A stretch of DNA of 64,000 nucleotides from a virus. The stretch spans positions 82,491-146,490 of the IMG/VR virus record IMGVR_UViG_3300013104_000002; one strand, 5' to 3'. A model generated the notes under the pieces. That model worked only from the letters and a program-made list of their open reading frames with translations, was not told the DNA's origin and did no database searches. Made by a program: the position numbers and the translations under genes. Below, piece after piece: positions 15,276 through 23,680 of the stretch (position 1 is the stretch's first letter; each line of letters starts with the position of its first letter).

Positions 15276-15683
15276 ATGACACAAGAAAAAGAAATAGTTA
15301 ATAAATACGATTATATTTACGATAAAGATCAAGTAATTGCTATAAATGGAAACGCTTTATTAAGTTTTATGACGTTCCTGGAGCAAGTAGTTGAAAAAGA
15401 ACCAAAAATTGCCGCTTTAAGAGTTTACCCAAAAGAAACTTCTGAAATTAGAGATGAAAAAGGAGAATTGGTTAAGGTAGAGGTAAATTGGGAAGAGCAT
15501 AACCCAAACAGTTTCTTTTTTACTGCCGCAGATAATAACGGAGGTGTACCAATAATGACTGAAATAGCTTTAAAAGCCGAACAATTATTACATGCCTTTA
15601 CTTTAATTCACCAGGAAAATATCAACAACAAAATCGCCAAAAAACAACAAGATATAAATGCAGCAAACATTTTTAAAGCATAG
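15276..15683 (+). CDS. Hypothetical protein, 135 aa
   Basis: Not recognised. N-terminal helix after VIAINGNALLSFMTFLEQVV, a strand-rich middle (LRVYPKETSEIRD; EVNWEEHNPNSFFFTAADN), and a helical C-terminus. Looks like a complete single-domain protein. Its end overlaps the next gene by 26 bases. Confidence 0.75.
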   Translation: MTQEKEIVNKYDYIYDKDQVIAINGNALLSFMTFLEQVVEKEPKIAALRVYPKETSEIRDEKGELVKVEVNWEEHNPNSFFFTAADNNGGVPIMTEIALKAEQLLHAFTLIHQENINNKIAKKQQDINAANIFKA

Positions 15684-15882
15684 TGAATACCTGAAAAGAA
15701 TAAAAAAATTACTTAGTGCAGATTTTGTAGGCTGGGTAACAGAAGGTAGTAAAAAATCCCTAAAGATTAAGGTAGGTAAGAACGAGCATTATTTACCTCT
15801 TGAAGGGGAAATTATAAATGAAGAAACTTATAGAGATTTGATTACTAAAATACTAAGTCCCGATGAAAGAAGAGAATTATAA
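15658..15882 (+). CDS. Hypothetical protein, 74 aa
   Basis: Not recognised. Segment DFVGWVTEGSKKSLKIKVGK suggests a small beta-rich fold. Overlaps both neighbours. Confidence 0.65.
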   Translation: MQQTFLKHSEYLKRIKKLLSADFVGWVTEGSKKSLKIKVGKNEHYLPLEGEIINEETYRDLITKILSPDERREL

Positions 15883-16033
15883 AAAACTATATACCTACCT
15901 GTTGGAGCAAGGAGAGATTCGTCGAATGAAAAGAATGACAGGAAATTGGGAGCAGGATCGCGAAAAATTTATTAAATACCAAACAGAACTAGAAAACCAA
16001 GCTAACATAATAAACGTAGATGAAGCCGAATAA
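15863..16033 (+). CDS. Hypothetical protein, 56 aa
   Basis: Small helical ORF from ATG 15863 to TAA 16031-16033, starting MKEENYKKLYTYLLEQGEIR and ending INVDEAE. It overlaps the chaperonin start by 14 bases, a sign of translational coupling. Not recognised. Confidence 0.65.
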   Translation: MKEENYKKLYTYLLEQGEIRRMKRMTGNWEQDREKFIKYQTELENQANIINVDEAE

Positions 16034-17582
16034 TATATTAATTGACGATCAAAAATTACTAGATGAAGGGTTTATGTTATCTTGTTATGCTATTCAAAGG
16101 ACGTTAGGAGCAGAAGGAAGATTAGCTTTATTGGATAATGTAGATAAATTACCAAAATCAACCAAAGATGGTGTTGGAATTATTAGGCACATTAGATTTC
16201 CTAATAAAACAATGAATTTTGGAGCATTACAGGCTATTGCTGGCTCTCTAAGAACATTAGAATTATGTGGAGATGCAACTACTACGACAGCTGTCTTTAT
16301 GTTGGGTTACATGAAAAACATAAAAAGAAAGTATTTTAATAAAGCAGTTGAGAGAGGCATTCATATTGGAGTCAAGGAAGCTTATGAACACTTAGATATG
16401 TTATCAAAAACAGCTACTCCAAATGACTTGCTTAGAATAGCCAGGGTTGCGTGTAATAATGATGAAAAATTAGCCAATACTTTAATAGAGGCTTTTGATT
16501 ATGCAGGAGAAGATGGAGTAGTAAGCTATTCAGTAAAAGAAAATAAAGAATTTACGGAGTTTGTAGCAAGAGATGGAATGTTTTTAGACACTCATGGTTA
16601 TACAAGTCCCTTTTTTATTAATAAAGAAGATAAACAAGCTTGTTTTGAAGGAGAGAAAGTTGCTGTCATATGTAGTGCAACGTGGGAATACTCTCAACAC
16701 ATAATTAATCAAATCCAATTATTCTATAGTCAAAATATTCCAAGATCTACACCTCTTATAGTGTTTATTGAAAGATCTAACTCTGATATGACTGAAAAAC
16801 TAGTTTCTTTAAAGGAAGTAGGATTTAATATATGTTTAGTTGCAACTAGTGGATATGATGAATTTGAAAGTGAAACCCTTTTAAACGATGTGGCTAATTT
16901 TACAGGAGCTTCAGTTTACAATCCTAGGAATCCAGATTCAAAAGTAATCTTTGGGGTAGCAGATAAAATATGTGTTACCTTAGAAAACACCAGCATTGTA
17001 GTAAATGATGTTCCAAAAATATTTAAAGAAAGTTTAGAAAAATTAGAAAAATCTGAAAAACCAGACCCGAGACGTATAAAAAGATTAAAAACAAGAGCTG
17101 CTATAATTGAAGTAGGAGGTTTAAACTTACAAAATGCAGTGGAGATTGGAGACAGAATCGAAGATGGTATTGGAGCTATAAAAAGTGCTAAAAAAAGTGG
17201 TTTTGTTGTAGGAGGAGGAGCTGCTCTAGTCTTTATCAGTAATCTAATGACTAAAAGAATTAACAACAAGGAGGAACAAAGAGGATACGACTTAGTAAAA
17301 ACTGTACTTAAACAACCTATGTTAGCCATCCTGGAAAACTCTAATAGAAAACAGCCTAAATTTTATGAGTTCTGGAAGAAAGACTATTTAGGTGAGGCTA
17401 TGAAAAAATATGGAAGGGGTTATAATGCTATTACTGATGAAATTACTAATTTATTAGATGATGGTATTATTGACAGTAAATATTCTTTAAAAGTAGCATT
17501 GGAGTCAGCTACGGAAAGGGCAATACAGCAGTTAAATACAAGTATTATTATACACTTTCCAGAAAATCAAAGTTTAGATTAA
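16020..17582 (+). CDS. groEL: GroEL-type group I chaperonin, divergent, 520 aa
   Basis: ATP-binding motifs of GroEL are present in order: TLGAEGR (28-34), TKDGVG (48-53), GDATTTT (84-90, with the catalytic Asp 85 of GDGTTT), RIEDGI (379-384, the second catalytic Asp 382), VVGGGAALV (396-404) and the C-terminal NAITDEI...IIDSKYSLKVALESA. The apical domain (about 175-360) is divergent and the GGM-rich tail is missing. Length is slightly below the usual 545. Phage chaperonins of this kind are known from a few large phages and are thought to fold virion proteins, sometimes without GroES. A GroES-like candidate lies at 2904-3200. Confidence 0.9.
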   Translation: MKPNNILIDDQKLLDEGFMLSCYAIQRTLGAEGRLALLDNVDKLPKSTKDGVGIIRHIRFPNKTMNFGALQAIAGSLRTLELCGDATTTTAVFMLGYMKNIKRKYFNKAVERGIHIGVKEAYEHLDMLSKTATPNDLLRIARVACNNDEKLANTLIEAFDYAGEDGVVSYSVKENKEFTEFVARDGMFLDTHGYTSPFFINKEDKQACFEGEKVAVICSATWEYSQHIINQIQLFYSQNIPRSTPLIVFIERSNSDMTEKLVSLKEVGFNICLVATSGYDEFESETLLNDVANFTGASVYNPRNPDSKVIFGVADKICVTLENTSIVVNDVPKIFKESLEKLEKSEKPDPRRIKRLKTRAAIIEVGGLNLQNAVEIGDRIEDGIGAIKSAKKSGFVVGGGAALVFISNLMTKRINNKEEQRGYDLVKTVLKQPMLAILENSNRKQPKFYEFWKKDYLGEAMKKYGRGYNAITDEITNLLDDGIIDSKYSLKVALESATERAIQQLNTSIIIHFPENQSLD

Positions 17583-17590
17583 CAAAGTTT

Positions 17591-17630
17591 AAGAGAAAAT
17601 GAGTAACTCAGGTGAAAATTTTCTCTTTTT
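17591..17630 (+). terminator. Intrinsic terminator after groEL
   Basis: Stem 17591-17600 (AAGAGAAAAT) with 17618-17627 (ATTTTCTCTT), 17-base loop, T run at 17626-17632. It closes the ssb-groEL unit before the next promoter. Confidence 0.75.
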
Positions 17631-17632
17631 TA

Positions 17633-17664
17633 TTTGTGTATATAAAAAATAATTACTATATTTG
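17633..17664 (+). promoter_or_regulatory. Strong Bacteroidota-type promoter
   Basis: TTTG at 17633-17636, 20-base spacer, perfect TATATTTG at 17657-17664 followed by C. Start near 17671, just after the groEL terminator. Confidence 0.8.
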
Positions 17665-17684
17665 CTATATTAAAATTAAAAATT

Positions 17685-17852
17685 ATGAAAAATTACACAA
17701 GAGACGAGTTAATAGCATTTGGTAAAAATTGTTTTTATAAAGGTTTTGATAAAGGTTTTGATAAAGCAGAAAACTACGATGTTAATTGTTTCACAGCTTG
17801 GAGGGAAGAAATAGAAAATTTACTTTCTAACCTATACTCAGAAGAATGTTAG
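17685..17852 (+). CDS. Hypothetical protein, 55 aa
   Basis: Small ORF from ATG 17685 to TAG 17850-17852. Contains the short repeat YKGFDKGFDKAE. Overlaps the next start by 7 bases. Not recognised. Confidence 0.65.
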   Translation: MKNYTRDELIAFGKNCFYKGFDKGFDKAENYDVNCFTAWREEIENLLSNLYSEEC

Positions 17853-18043
17853 TACGCTTAGAAAAAATCAGAAAAACCAATAGTAGTCTAGTCATAGATG
17901 AAGTTGGTAAATTACTTGGTAAGATCAGAGAGGATTTGTTTATAGATTGTATTTTAGATAGAGATTTATTAGAGGAAGATGAATATTATTATTTTTGGGT
18001 TGATAAACATAAGCTAAATAAATGTTTGATAAAAATTATATAA
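17846..18043 (+). CDS. Hypothetical protein, 65 aa
   Basis: Not recognised. Acidic middle (DRDLLEEDEYYYFWVDK) and hydrophobic C-terminus. Co-transcribed with the 55-residue ORF from the promoter at 17633. Confidence 0.65.
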   Translation: MLVRLEKIRKTNSSLVIDEVGKLLGKIREDLFIDCILDRDLLEEDEYYYFWVDKHKLNKCLIKII

Positions 18044-18085
18044 AATAAAAATAAAATTATGTAACATAGCTAAATTTTAATAAGC

Positions 18086-18093
18086 TAGTTTTG
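18086..18093 (+). promoter_or_regulatory. Possible -7 promoter box
   Basis: TAGTTTTGC fits TAnnTTTG at 18086-18093, 31 bases before the next gene, but no clear TTG box lies 20 bases upstream. It may be a weak promoter for the membrane coiled-coil gene. Confidence 0.35.
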
Positions 18094-18123
18094 CCACATT
18101 ATTAAAACAAATTAAAAACAAAA

Positions 18124-18882
18124 ATGGAAAAAACAAAAGTAACAACAAAAGAATTAATTGGAAGATATAAGTATTTATTAGCTGGCATTACAACTTTATT
18201 AATATTTTTTTCAGTAAGGTCATGTGTGAACAAGCAAAGTGCTATGTTGGCTGGAATTATTTCCAACCAAAAAGAACAAATAGCTAAGCTAGAGGACGGA
18301 GTAAAGGTTTCAGAAAATGATCGGCTTAGAATTAAAGATTCGGCGAGACTTGAAGACATTAAAGCACAAAAATATATTGCTTCACTACAAGACAGAATCA
18401 AAAACAGTGAGAATAAAGTCAATTCATTAGAAACTGACGCTAAAAAAGCTAAAGAAAAAGTAAAAAACTTATCTTACAGTGAATCAGCAAAAGAATTTAA
18501 TGAAATTTACAAAACAAATAATGCGGAAGCTTTAACCACTGGGGTTAATTTAAAAAATAATTTACCTAATTTAGTTCTTGAAACAGTAGTAGGAGCAAAT
18601 TACGCGCAAGATATCATAAAAGAAAAAAATACCCAGTTATTTGCAAAAGACAGTATTATTTTAAATAAAGATTCACAGTTAAAAAACTCATCCCTAGTTC
18701 TTCAAGCAACAGAAAAAAGTTTAAAAGATAACCAGGAACTAAATAAATTACAAAAAGAGTTTAGTAAAAATCTGGAAAAAGAGAATAAAAAATTAAAGCA
18801 AAAAAATACTTTAAATAAAATACTAGTACCCGCTGCTGCTGTATTAGGGATTATTATCGGAGTTAAAACATCTGGGAAATAA
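18124..18882 (+). CDS. Membrane-anchored coiled-coil protein, 252 aa
   Basis: One transmembrane segment near residues 17-33 (YLLAGITTLLIFFSVRS), long charged coiled coils (about 40-110 and 180-230), and a second hydrophobic segment at the end (ILVPAAAVLGIIIGV, 233-247). The layout recalls Bacteroidota phage lysis-region or spanin-like proteins, but no lysis enzyme was found nearby, so the role stays open. The stop overlaps the next ATG. Confidence 0.75.
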   Translation: MEKTKVTTKELIGRYKYLLAGITTLLIFFSVRSCVNKQSAMLAGIISNQKEQIAKLEDGVKVSENDRLRIKDSARLEDIKAQKYIASLQDRIKNSENKVNSLETDAKKAKEKVKNLSYSESAKEFNEIYKTNNAEALTTGVNLKNNLPNLVLETVVGANYAQDIIKEKNTQLFAKDSIILNKDSQLKNSSLVLQATEKSLKDNQELNKLQKEFSKNLEKENKKLKQKNTLNKILVPAAAVLGIIIGVKTSGK

Positions 18883-19139
18883 TGAATTGCTTGACTTATT
18901 TATTAGATTTGTGGCGGAAAGGAGAAAGATTTAAAATCTTATATTCAGGAGATCATTGCATCGGGTATAATTCAGAAGATTATTTTGATTTTGGAAATTA
19001 CACTTATAAAAAATCTGAAACTTTTATCTCTTTAGAGAAATGCCACTCCAAAGAAACAGTAATTAAGATATTTGATTTACTACAAAAAGATATTGAGACA
19101 ATAAATGAATACTACACATATAAAAAAATTAGAGAATAA
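18882..19139 (+). CDS. Hypothetical protein, 85 aa
   Basis: Not recognised. Begins MNCLTYLLDLWRKGERFKIL and has strands with Tyr/Asp (YNSEDYFDFGNYTYKKS). Overlaps the kinase-like gene by 35 bases. Confidence 0.7.
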   Translation: MNCLTYLLDLWRKGERFKILYSGDHCIGYNSEDYFDFGNYTYKKSETFISLEKCHSKETVIKIFDLLQKDIETINEYYTYKKIRE

Positions 19140-19617
19140 ACTGAATTCAGTGAAAGAAGTAGCGACTTTGACACAATTACAAGATGTAAATACTGATCTA
19201 ATATTAACTTTGTGCGGTAATAAAATAGGAGCAGGTAGTTATAGAACAGTCTATGAATATAATTTAGACTCAAAATATGTAATAAAAATAGAACCTAACG
19301 CTACAGACGCAAATATTACGGAATATATTTTGTGGGATGAAATACAAGGATTACAAAAAGAATTAGCTTGGGTTAAAGATTGGTTTGCCCCAGTTCTATG
19401 GATAAGTCCTAATAACAAAATATTAGTAATGCAAAAGACTGAGGAAAAACCTCAAAAGCAAAGACCTAGAGAAGTTCCTGCATTTTTCACAGATTTAAAA
19501 TACGATAATTGGGGATGGATAGGAAATAAATTTGTATGTCATGATTATGGGTTCATATATCGGTTTATAAAGTACGAGAAAAAATTTCAAAAAATTAAAA
19601 AAGATGCTTGGTGGTAA
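19105..19617 (+). CDS. Compact protein-kinase-like protein, 170 aa
   Basis: Kinase motifs appear in the normal order but in a very short protein: glycine loop IGAGSYRTVYEY (41-52), VIKIEP with Lys 61, a possible alpha-C Glu at 73 or 79, a hinge-like VMQKTEE (108-114), DLKYDNWG (130-137; catalytic Asp and Asn of HRDLK..N) and VCHDYGF (144-150; DFG equivalent). The helical C-lobe after the DFG-like motif is almost absent. It may be an active minimal kinase, a nucleotide-binding pseudokinase or a host-signalling decoy. Fold inferred from motifs only. Confidence 0.6.
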   Translation: MNTTHIKKLENKLNSVKEVATLTQLQDVNTDLILTLCGNKIGAGSYRTVYEYNLDSKYVIKIEPNATDANITEYILWDEIQGLQKELAWVKDWFAPVLWISPNNKILVMQKTEEKPQKQRPREVPAFFTDLKYDNWGWIGNKFVCHDYGFIYRFIKYEKKFQKIKKDAWW

Positions 19618-20366
19618 TGAGTAAAACTAAAATTAAAGAAAATAAAACATATTCTACTATATCTTCGGGAACATTTATCGTTACTAAGTATATAGATTGC
19701 TTTAATATAGAAATCTTATTTGAAAATGGTTATAAAACAAAAGTTACGACTTCACAAATAGGAAAAGGAATAATAGGAAACCCTTACTATCCAAAAATTT
19801 GCAATGTAGGTTTTATAGGAGAGGGAAAATACAACTCTACAAACAGTAGGAAAATATATAAGACTTGGTCTTCAATGATTGAGAGAGTATATGGTAAAAA
19901 TCTTCCAACATACAAAGATGTAACTGTTTGCGAAGAATGGCATAACTTTCAAAACTTTGCCAAATGGTTTGAAGAAAATTATAACTATGAAACTATGAAA
20001 GATTGGTATTTAGATAAAGATTTGTTATCAGAAAAAACAAAAATATATTCTTCCGATACTTGCTGTTTTTTGCCACCCGCTATTAATTCACTTATAGGTT
20101 TTATACATTCAGATTTAACTATCAAAGAGTTAAAAAATAGATATTATATAAGAGTTATGGTGGATGGTAATAGAAGGTCATTTGGAGGTTTTTCAACAAA
20201 AGAAGAAGCTTTTGAAAGATACTTAACTGAAAGGAAATTACAAGCGTCAATTATTTTAGATAAGTATAAACAGTATCTTAGTAAGGTGATTTTAAAAAAG
20301 TTAAATAGTTTGGCAGATAATATAGATAAGAAAGTACACATTAAAATAATTAAGGACAATTTATAA
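19617..20366 (+). CDS. Homing-endonuclease-like protein, 249 aa
   Basis: The frame is open from TTG 19608, but ATG 19617 overlaps the previous stop (TAATG) and is chosen. It matches a family common in phages of Bacteroidota and Firmicutes: KIYKTWSSMIERVYGK, VTVCEEWHNFQNFAKWFEEN, LDKDLLSEKTKIYSSDTCCF, PPAINSLIG and a C-terminal AP2-like part (YYIRVMVDGNRRSFGGFSTK). Members are annotated as HNH/AP2 homing nucleases. Its insertion among unrelated small genes fits a selfish free-standing nuclease. Confidence 0.65.
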   Translation: MSKTKIKENKTYSTISSGTFIVTKYIDCFNIEILFENGYKTKVTTSQIGKGIIGNPYYPKICNVGFIGEGKYNSTNSRKIYKTWSSMIERVYGKNLPTYKDVTVCEEWHNFQNFAKWFEENYNYETMKDWYLDKDLLSEKTKIYSSDTCCFLPPAINSLIGFIHSDLTIKELKNRYYIRVMVDGNRRSFGGFSTKEEAFERYLTERKLQASIILDKYKQYLSKVILKKLNSLADNIDKKVHIKIIKDNL

Positions 20367-20369
20367 AAG

Positions 20370-21122
20370 ATGATTAAAACAAATTTTACTTACACAGATA
20401 CAGAAGATTACAAAACATGGATTAGTTTTTATCCAAAAAGAAATAAAGGAACAGGATTTTATTTATGTTATGAAAATAATGGATATTTTGATCCTAGACC
20501 TCAAATAAATACTAACGTAACAACTCTGGTAAGTCTAGTATTGCCATTTATCAGTTTATGGCTGATACCAATTACGATTATCTTATGGTTTTATTCTTGG
20601 GGAAGTCTGTATATTCATTTACCTTACGATACAGGTAGAAATAATACAGCAGAATCTAAAACTTATGGTTTGATGTTTTATCATATAGATTCTGGATTTC
20701 CTAATCAAATGTGGTTTAGACATTGGAAATCTTTTGACTTTCCTTGGGCTTATAAATTCCACAAAAGAGAAGTGTTACACAAAGATGGTTGGTACACAGA
20801 ACAAAAAGGAGATAATTTATGGGACAAAGAATTTTGGAAAGATCATCTTGTTGTAAATACATACCCTTATACTTACACTCTAAAATCTGGTGAAAAACAA
20901 AATACAACAGCCGAAATTTACGAAGAAAAAAGAACTTGGAAAAGATGGTTTGGATTATCTAAAATGACAAGACATTATATAGAAGTAGAATTCAAGGATG
21001 AATTAGGTGAAAGAGCAGGTAGCTGGAAGGGAGGCGTTATTTCAACAAGCCATTCGCTGAATAAAAATGAAACAGCTTTAGAATGTCTAAGAAGAATGGA
21101 AAATGAGAGAAAGTTTAATTAA
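20370..21122 (+). CDS. Conserved phage protein with hydrophobic segment, 250 aa
   Basis: I recall phage proteins sharing the C-terminal pattern HYIEVEFKDELGERAGSWKGG and ETALECLRRMENERKF, without known function. The region 50-75 is strongly hydrophobic (VSLVLPFISLWLIPITIILW), so membrane association is likely. Rich in Trp and Tyr. Confidence 0.7.
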   Translation: MIKTNFTYTDTEDYKTWISFYPKRNKGTGFYLCYENNGYFDPRPQINTNVTTLVSLVLPFISLWLIPITIILWFYSWGSLYIHLPYDTGRNNTAESKTYGLMFYHIDSGFPNQMWFRHWKSFDFPWAYKFHKREVLHKDGWYTEQKGDNLWDKEFWKDHLVVNTYPYTYTLKSGEKQNTTAEIYEEKRTWKRWFGLSKMTRHYIEVEFKDELGERAGSWKGGVISTSHSLNKNETALECLRRMENERKFN

Positions 21123-21190
21123 GCCTTTTTAAGACAAGAAAATAACATTAGGTATATCTAACTATCAAAAATATAAAACAATCTCTTAAA

Positions 21191-21502
21191 ATGAAAGAAA
21201 TAATAGAAAAATTAAATAATGAGAATATAAAGCAACACTCATATGATTGGGAGGAAGACTTACCTGAAGAATTTTTGCAGTATTTTGAAAATGCAGAGTG
21301 TGTTGACTCAGAATTATATGTAGATAAACATAGATGGTATGAAACTTCAACTTCGGTTTATAAAATTGAAGATAAATTTATAGGAGTAGATGCAGTTACA
21401 GACGTATTTTCAGAGCAGATGGGTTATAGTGATTGCTATCATACTTTGTATTTCTTTGAAATGGAAGAGTTTATTACAACTTCTTACAAAATAAAGAAAT
21501 AA
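21191..21502 (+). CDS. Hypothetical protein, 103 aa
   Basis: Not recognised. Acidic, with YDWEEDLPEEFLQYFENAEC near the N-terminus and TDVFSEQMGYSDCYHTLYFF in the middle. Stop overlaps the next ATG (TAATG). Confidence 0.7.
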   Translation: MKEIIEKLNNENIKQHSYDWEEDLPEEFLQYFENAECVDSELYVDKHRWYETSTSVYKIEDKFIGVDAVTDVFSEQMGYSDCYHTLYFFEMEEFITTSYKIKK

Positions 21503-21699
21503 TGACAAGAAAGGACTATCTAGAACTAAAACATAAACATGGTTCACGACATTTTGAGTTGTGTTATGAAGTATATTTAGAAGAAGCGCGCGGAAATAAA
21601 ATAGATAAAGATAATTTTGATCATTTATTTAGTATGTTTGTTAATATTACAGGTGGAATGCAAAGAATCATAACATTTCTGGACGAAAAATATAAGTAA
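21502..21699 (+). CDS. Hypothetical protein, 65 aa
   Basis: Not recognised. Helical small protein starting MTRKDYLELKHKHGSRHFEL. Packed between two genes without spacers. Confidence 0.7.
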   Translation: MTRKDYLELKHKHGSRHFELCYEVYLEEARGNKIDKDNFDHLFSMFVNITGGMQRIITFLDEKYK

Positions 21700-22317
21700 A
21701 TGAAGAAAATTATACTCCATCTTTGTGCAGATTTAGGATCTGATAGTTATTTCTATCAAAAAGACGATAGTTACCAAGTTATAATGATTGGAGAGGACAT
21801 AGGAGTTGAGAATTACAACCCTCCTCAGAATGTTTACGGCGTTATAGCTAATCCAGTTTGTACTGAGTTATCAACAGCGAAAGGTTTCCATAAAGAAAAT
21901 GATTTAGAAAAAGGTATGTTTCTAGTTAATCATTGTCTAAGAATTATTAAAGAAGCCAAGCCTAAATGGTGGTTATTAGAAAATCCTGCAAATGGGAGAC
22001 TTAAAGATATATTAGGAAAACCTAAGTTTATTTACCAACCTTGGGAATATGGGAGTCCTTGGACAAAAAGGACAGGATTATGGGGAGAATTTAATATGCC
22101 TGAAAAACTCTATAATAAATGGGAATCAGTTCCTAAGAACGATAAAATATATGTACGACCAGGAAGACCTAAGCCAGCATTAGCTTTTTTACATAAATCA
22201 GCTATAGAAAATATACCAGAGTTTGAGCCTTTCAAAGAGTTTATTAAAAACGATGCAGATTTTAGATCACTATGTTCACAAGGATTTGCAAAAGAATTCT
22301 ATAAAAATAATAAATAA
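21700..22317 (+). CDS. Cytosine-C5-methyltransferase-like protein, 205 aa
   Basis: Short Dcm-like fold: motif I region KIILHLCADLGSDSYFY (residues 3-19), a motif IV-like ANPVCTELS with Cys 54, and motif VI-like WWLLENPANG with ENP at 94-96 instead of the usual ENV. There is no target-recognition domain. A second protein of the same type lies at 38969. Such phage proteins are usually annotated as DNA cytosine methylases, but the altered motifs mean that another substrate or loss of activity is possible. Confidence 0.65.
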   Translation: MKKIILHLCADLGSDSYFYQKDDSYQVIMIGEDIGVENYNPPQNVYGVIANPVCTELSTAKGFHKENDLEKGMFLVNHCLRIIKEAKPKWWLLENPANGRLKDILGKPKFIYQPWEYGSPWTKRTGLWGEFNMPEKLYNKWESVPKNDKIYVRPGRPKPALAFLHKSAIENIPEFEPFKEFIKNDADFRSLCSQGFAKEFYKNNK

Positions 22318-22562
22318 TGAAAATAGTACAGAATAAATTCACTTATAATCAAGAGACAGAAGAATGGATTTCTAATAAAACTTATTTAGGTTTAGGAACT
22401 GGAGATGATAAAAAACTCATAATTTATTTTGGAGACAAGGTCACTCTTATTTACTGGAGAGAAAAAAGAGGGTATGAAACCACCATTTTTCAAGGAAGAG
22501 AGATTGAAGAGTCAGAATTAGAAAAACTTTTTAATTTATTAGGAATAGAATGGAATATTTAG
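22317..22562 (+). CDS. Hypothetical protein, 81 aa
   Basis: Not recognised. Beta-rich small protein (KKLIIYFGDKVTLIYW; GYETTIFQGREIEESELEKL). Overlaps the previous stop by one base. Confidence 0.7.
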   Translation: MKIVQNKFTYNQETEEWISNKTYLGLGTGDDKKLIIYFGDKVTLIYWREKRGYETTIFQGREIEESELEKLFNLLGIEWNI

Positions 22563-22691
22563 CACAACAAATTATAGAGGACTTTGAAGAGAATTATCCT
22601 ATTCCAACCTCATTATCTGATTGAAGAAGACAAGTCAGAAGAAATCTTATTATACATAACAGCCAAAAAATATATACAAAGACACGTATGA
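22550..22691 (+). pseudogene. Small ORF broken by a frameshift
   Basis: Frame 1 from ATG 22550 reads MEYLAQQIIEDFEENYPIPT and stops at TGA 22622. A second frame continues smoothly with YLIEEDKSEEILLYITAKK and ends at TGA 22689-22691, overlapping the next ATG as ATGA. The total length is one base over a multiple of three, so a single-base indel near 22600-22622 would restore about 46 codons. Confidence 0.45.
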
Positions 22692-23038
22692 AAATAACAA
22701 AAACTAAAAAAGTAGAAACCATAACGGAAGAAATAGAAGTTTTAGACGGAACTTATTACTTTTCTTTAGGTTATAGAAATGAAGAACCTACATATTACTA
22801 TAAAGTTATTATAGATAGCGGTGATTGGGATGAAGGATTTGCCGATATCCATGTAACGAAAATAAAAGATGATTGGCAGGATTATTTTATTTCTCAAAAA
22901 ACATACTTTGAAAATGGATTAATATATGACATTGAAAACTATTTTAAAAAGGAAAATGAGTTTGATAATTGGTACGAAGATATCTCTGAAGAAGTTTTTA
23001 TTGGCGCAAAAGAAAGAGTAAAACAAAGATTATGTTAA
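22688..23038 (+). CDS. Hypothetical protein, 116 aa
   Basis: Not recognised. Acidic and aromatic (IIDSGDWDEGFADIHVTKI; NEFDNWYEDISEEVFIG). Overlaps the next gene by 7 bases. Confidence 0.7.
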   Translation: MKITKTKKVETITEEIEVLDGTYYFSLGYRNEEPTYYYKVIIDSGDWDEGFADIHVTKIKDDWQDYFISQKTYFENGLIYDIENYFKKENEFDNWYEDISEEVFIGAKERVKQRLC

Positions 23039-23451
23039 GTAGGGAAGTAACTCGTAAAAATATCCAGGTAAAAGAAGACTCAGGGATACCGATAACAGAT
23101 TATATTCCACCTAAACCGATAAATAATATGACAGATAAAAGAATAGTGTTTGTACCAAAATATGAGCCTAGTTTTGAGACTAAAGAAAAATTAGATAAAC
23201 TAATGATAGACAAACAAGAAAGAATTAGATCTAAAGTGAAAGTCCTTTCAAATTTCTCACATGAGTTTATAAAAAGTGATGCTATGATTAATCCTATAGT
23301 TATACATTCTATGGAATTACTAAGACAAGGACAAGATGTTTATAAGGTTATGGAATTTATGACCAATGCATTTATAAAGAAAGATAAAGAACAATTCGAC
23401 TTAATCAAGCAATTAATTTCGGGAGAAAAGATAAATTATGGGAACTTATAA
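23032..23451 (+). CDS. Hypothetical protein, 139 aa
   Basis: Not recognised. Proline-rich start (DSGIPITDYIPPKPINN) and a helical C-terminal half. Overlaps neighbours at both ends. Confidence 0.7.
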   Translation: MLSREVTRKNIQVKEDSGIPITDYIPPKPINNMTDKRIVFVPKYEPSFETKEKLDKLMIDKQERIRSKVKVLSNFSHEFIKSDAMINPIVIHSMELLRQGQDVYKVMEFMTNAFIKKDKEQFDLIKQLISGEKINYGNL

Positions 23452-23680
23452 AATGAATGGTAGACAAGTAAGTTACGGATCTTTTGAAGAACTCCAGGAA
23501 GTGTGTTCAACAGTGAGAAAGAAAATGTTTGAGTATATTACAGGTAAAATAGATGAACAACAATTTTTCACAATATATTGCGAATTAGAAGGATACCTTT
23601 TAGAGCATGGCTATACTAATGAAGAGTTTGATTACGATCTACCTGATTATGAACCGTTTTTAAATAGGGCGAAAAATTAG
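23438..23680 (+). CDS. Hypothetical protein, 80 aa
   Basis: Not recognised. Helical with acidic end (EEFDYDLPDYEPFLNRAKN). The ATT of the next, headless ORF overlaps its TAG stop. Confidence 0.7.
   Translation: MGTYKMNGRQVSYGSFEELQEVCSTVRKKMFEYITGKIDEQQFFTIYCELEGYLLEHGYTNEEFDYDLPDYEPFLNRAKN

Noticed and set aside
16916-17329. Minus-strand open frame of 137 codons inside groEL
   Set aside because: It lies wholly antisense to a well-conserved chaperonin sequence and has a hydrophobic low-complexity translation typical of a shadow frame.
17735-17765. Tandem repeat AAAGGTTTTGAT in the 55-residue ORF
   Set aside because: Two copies only, in frame and explained by the KGFDKGFD peptide repeat.
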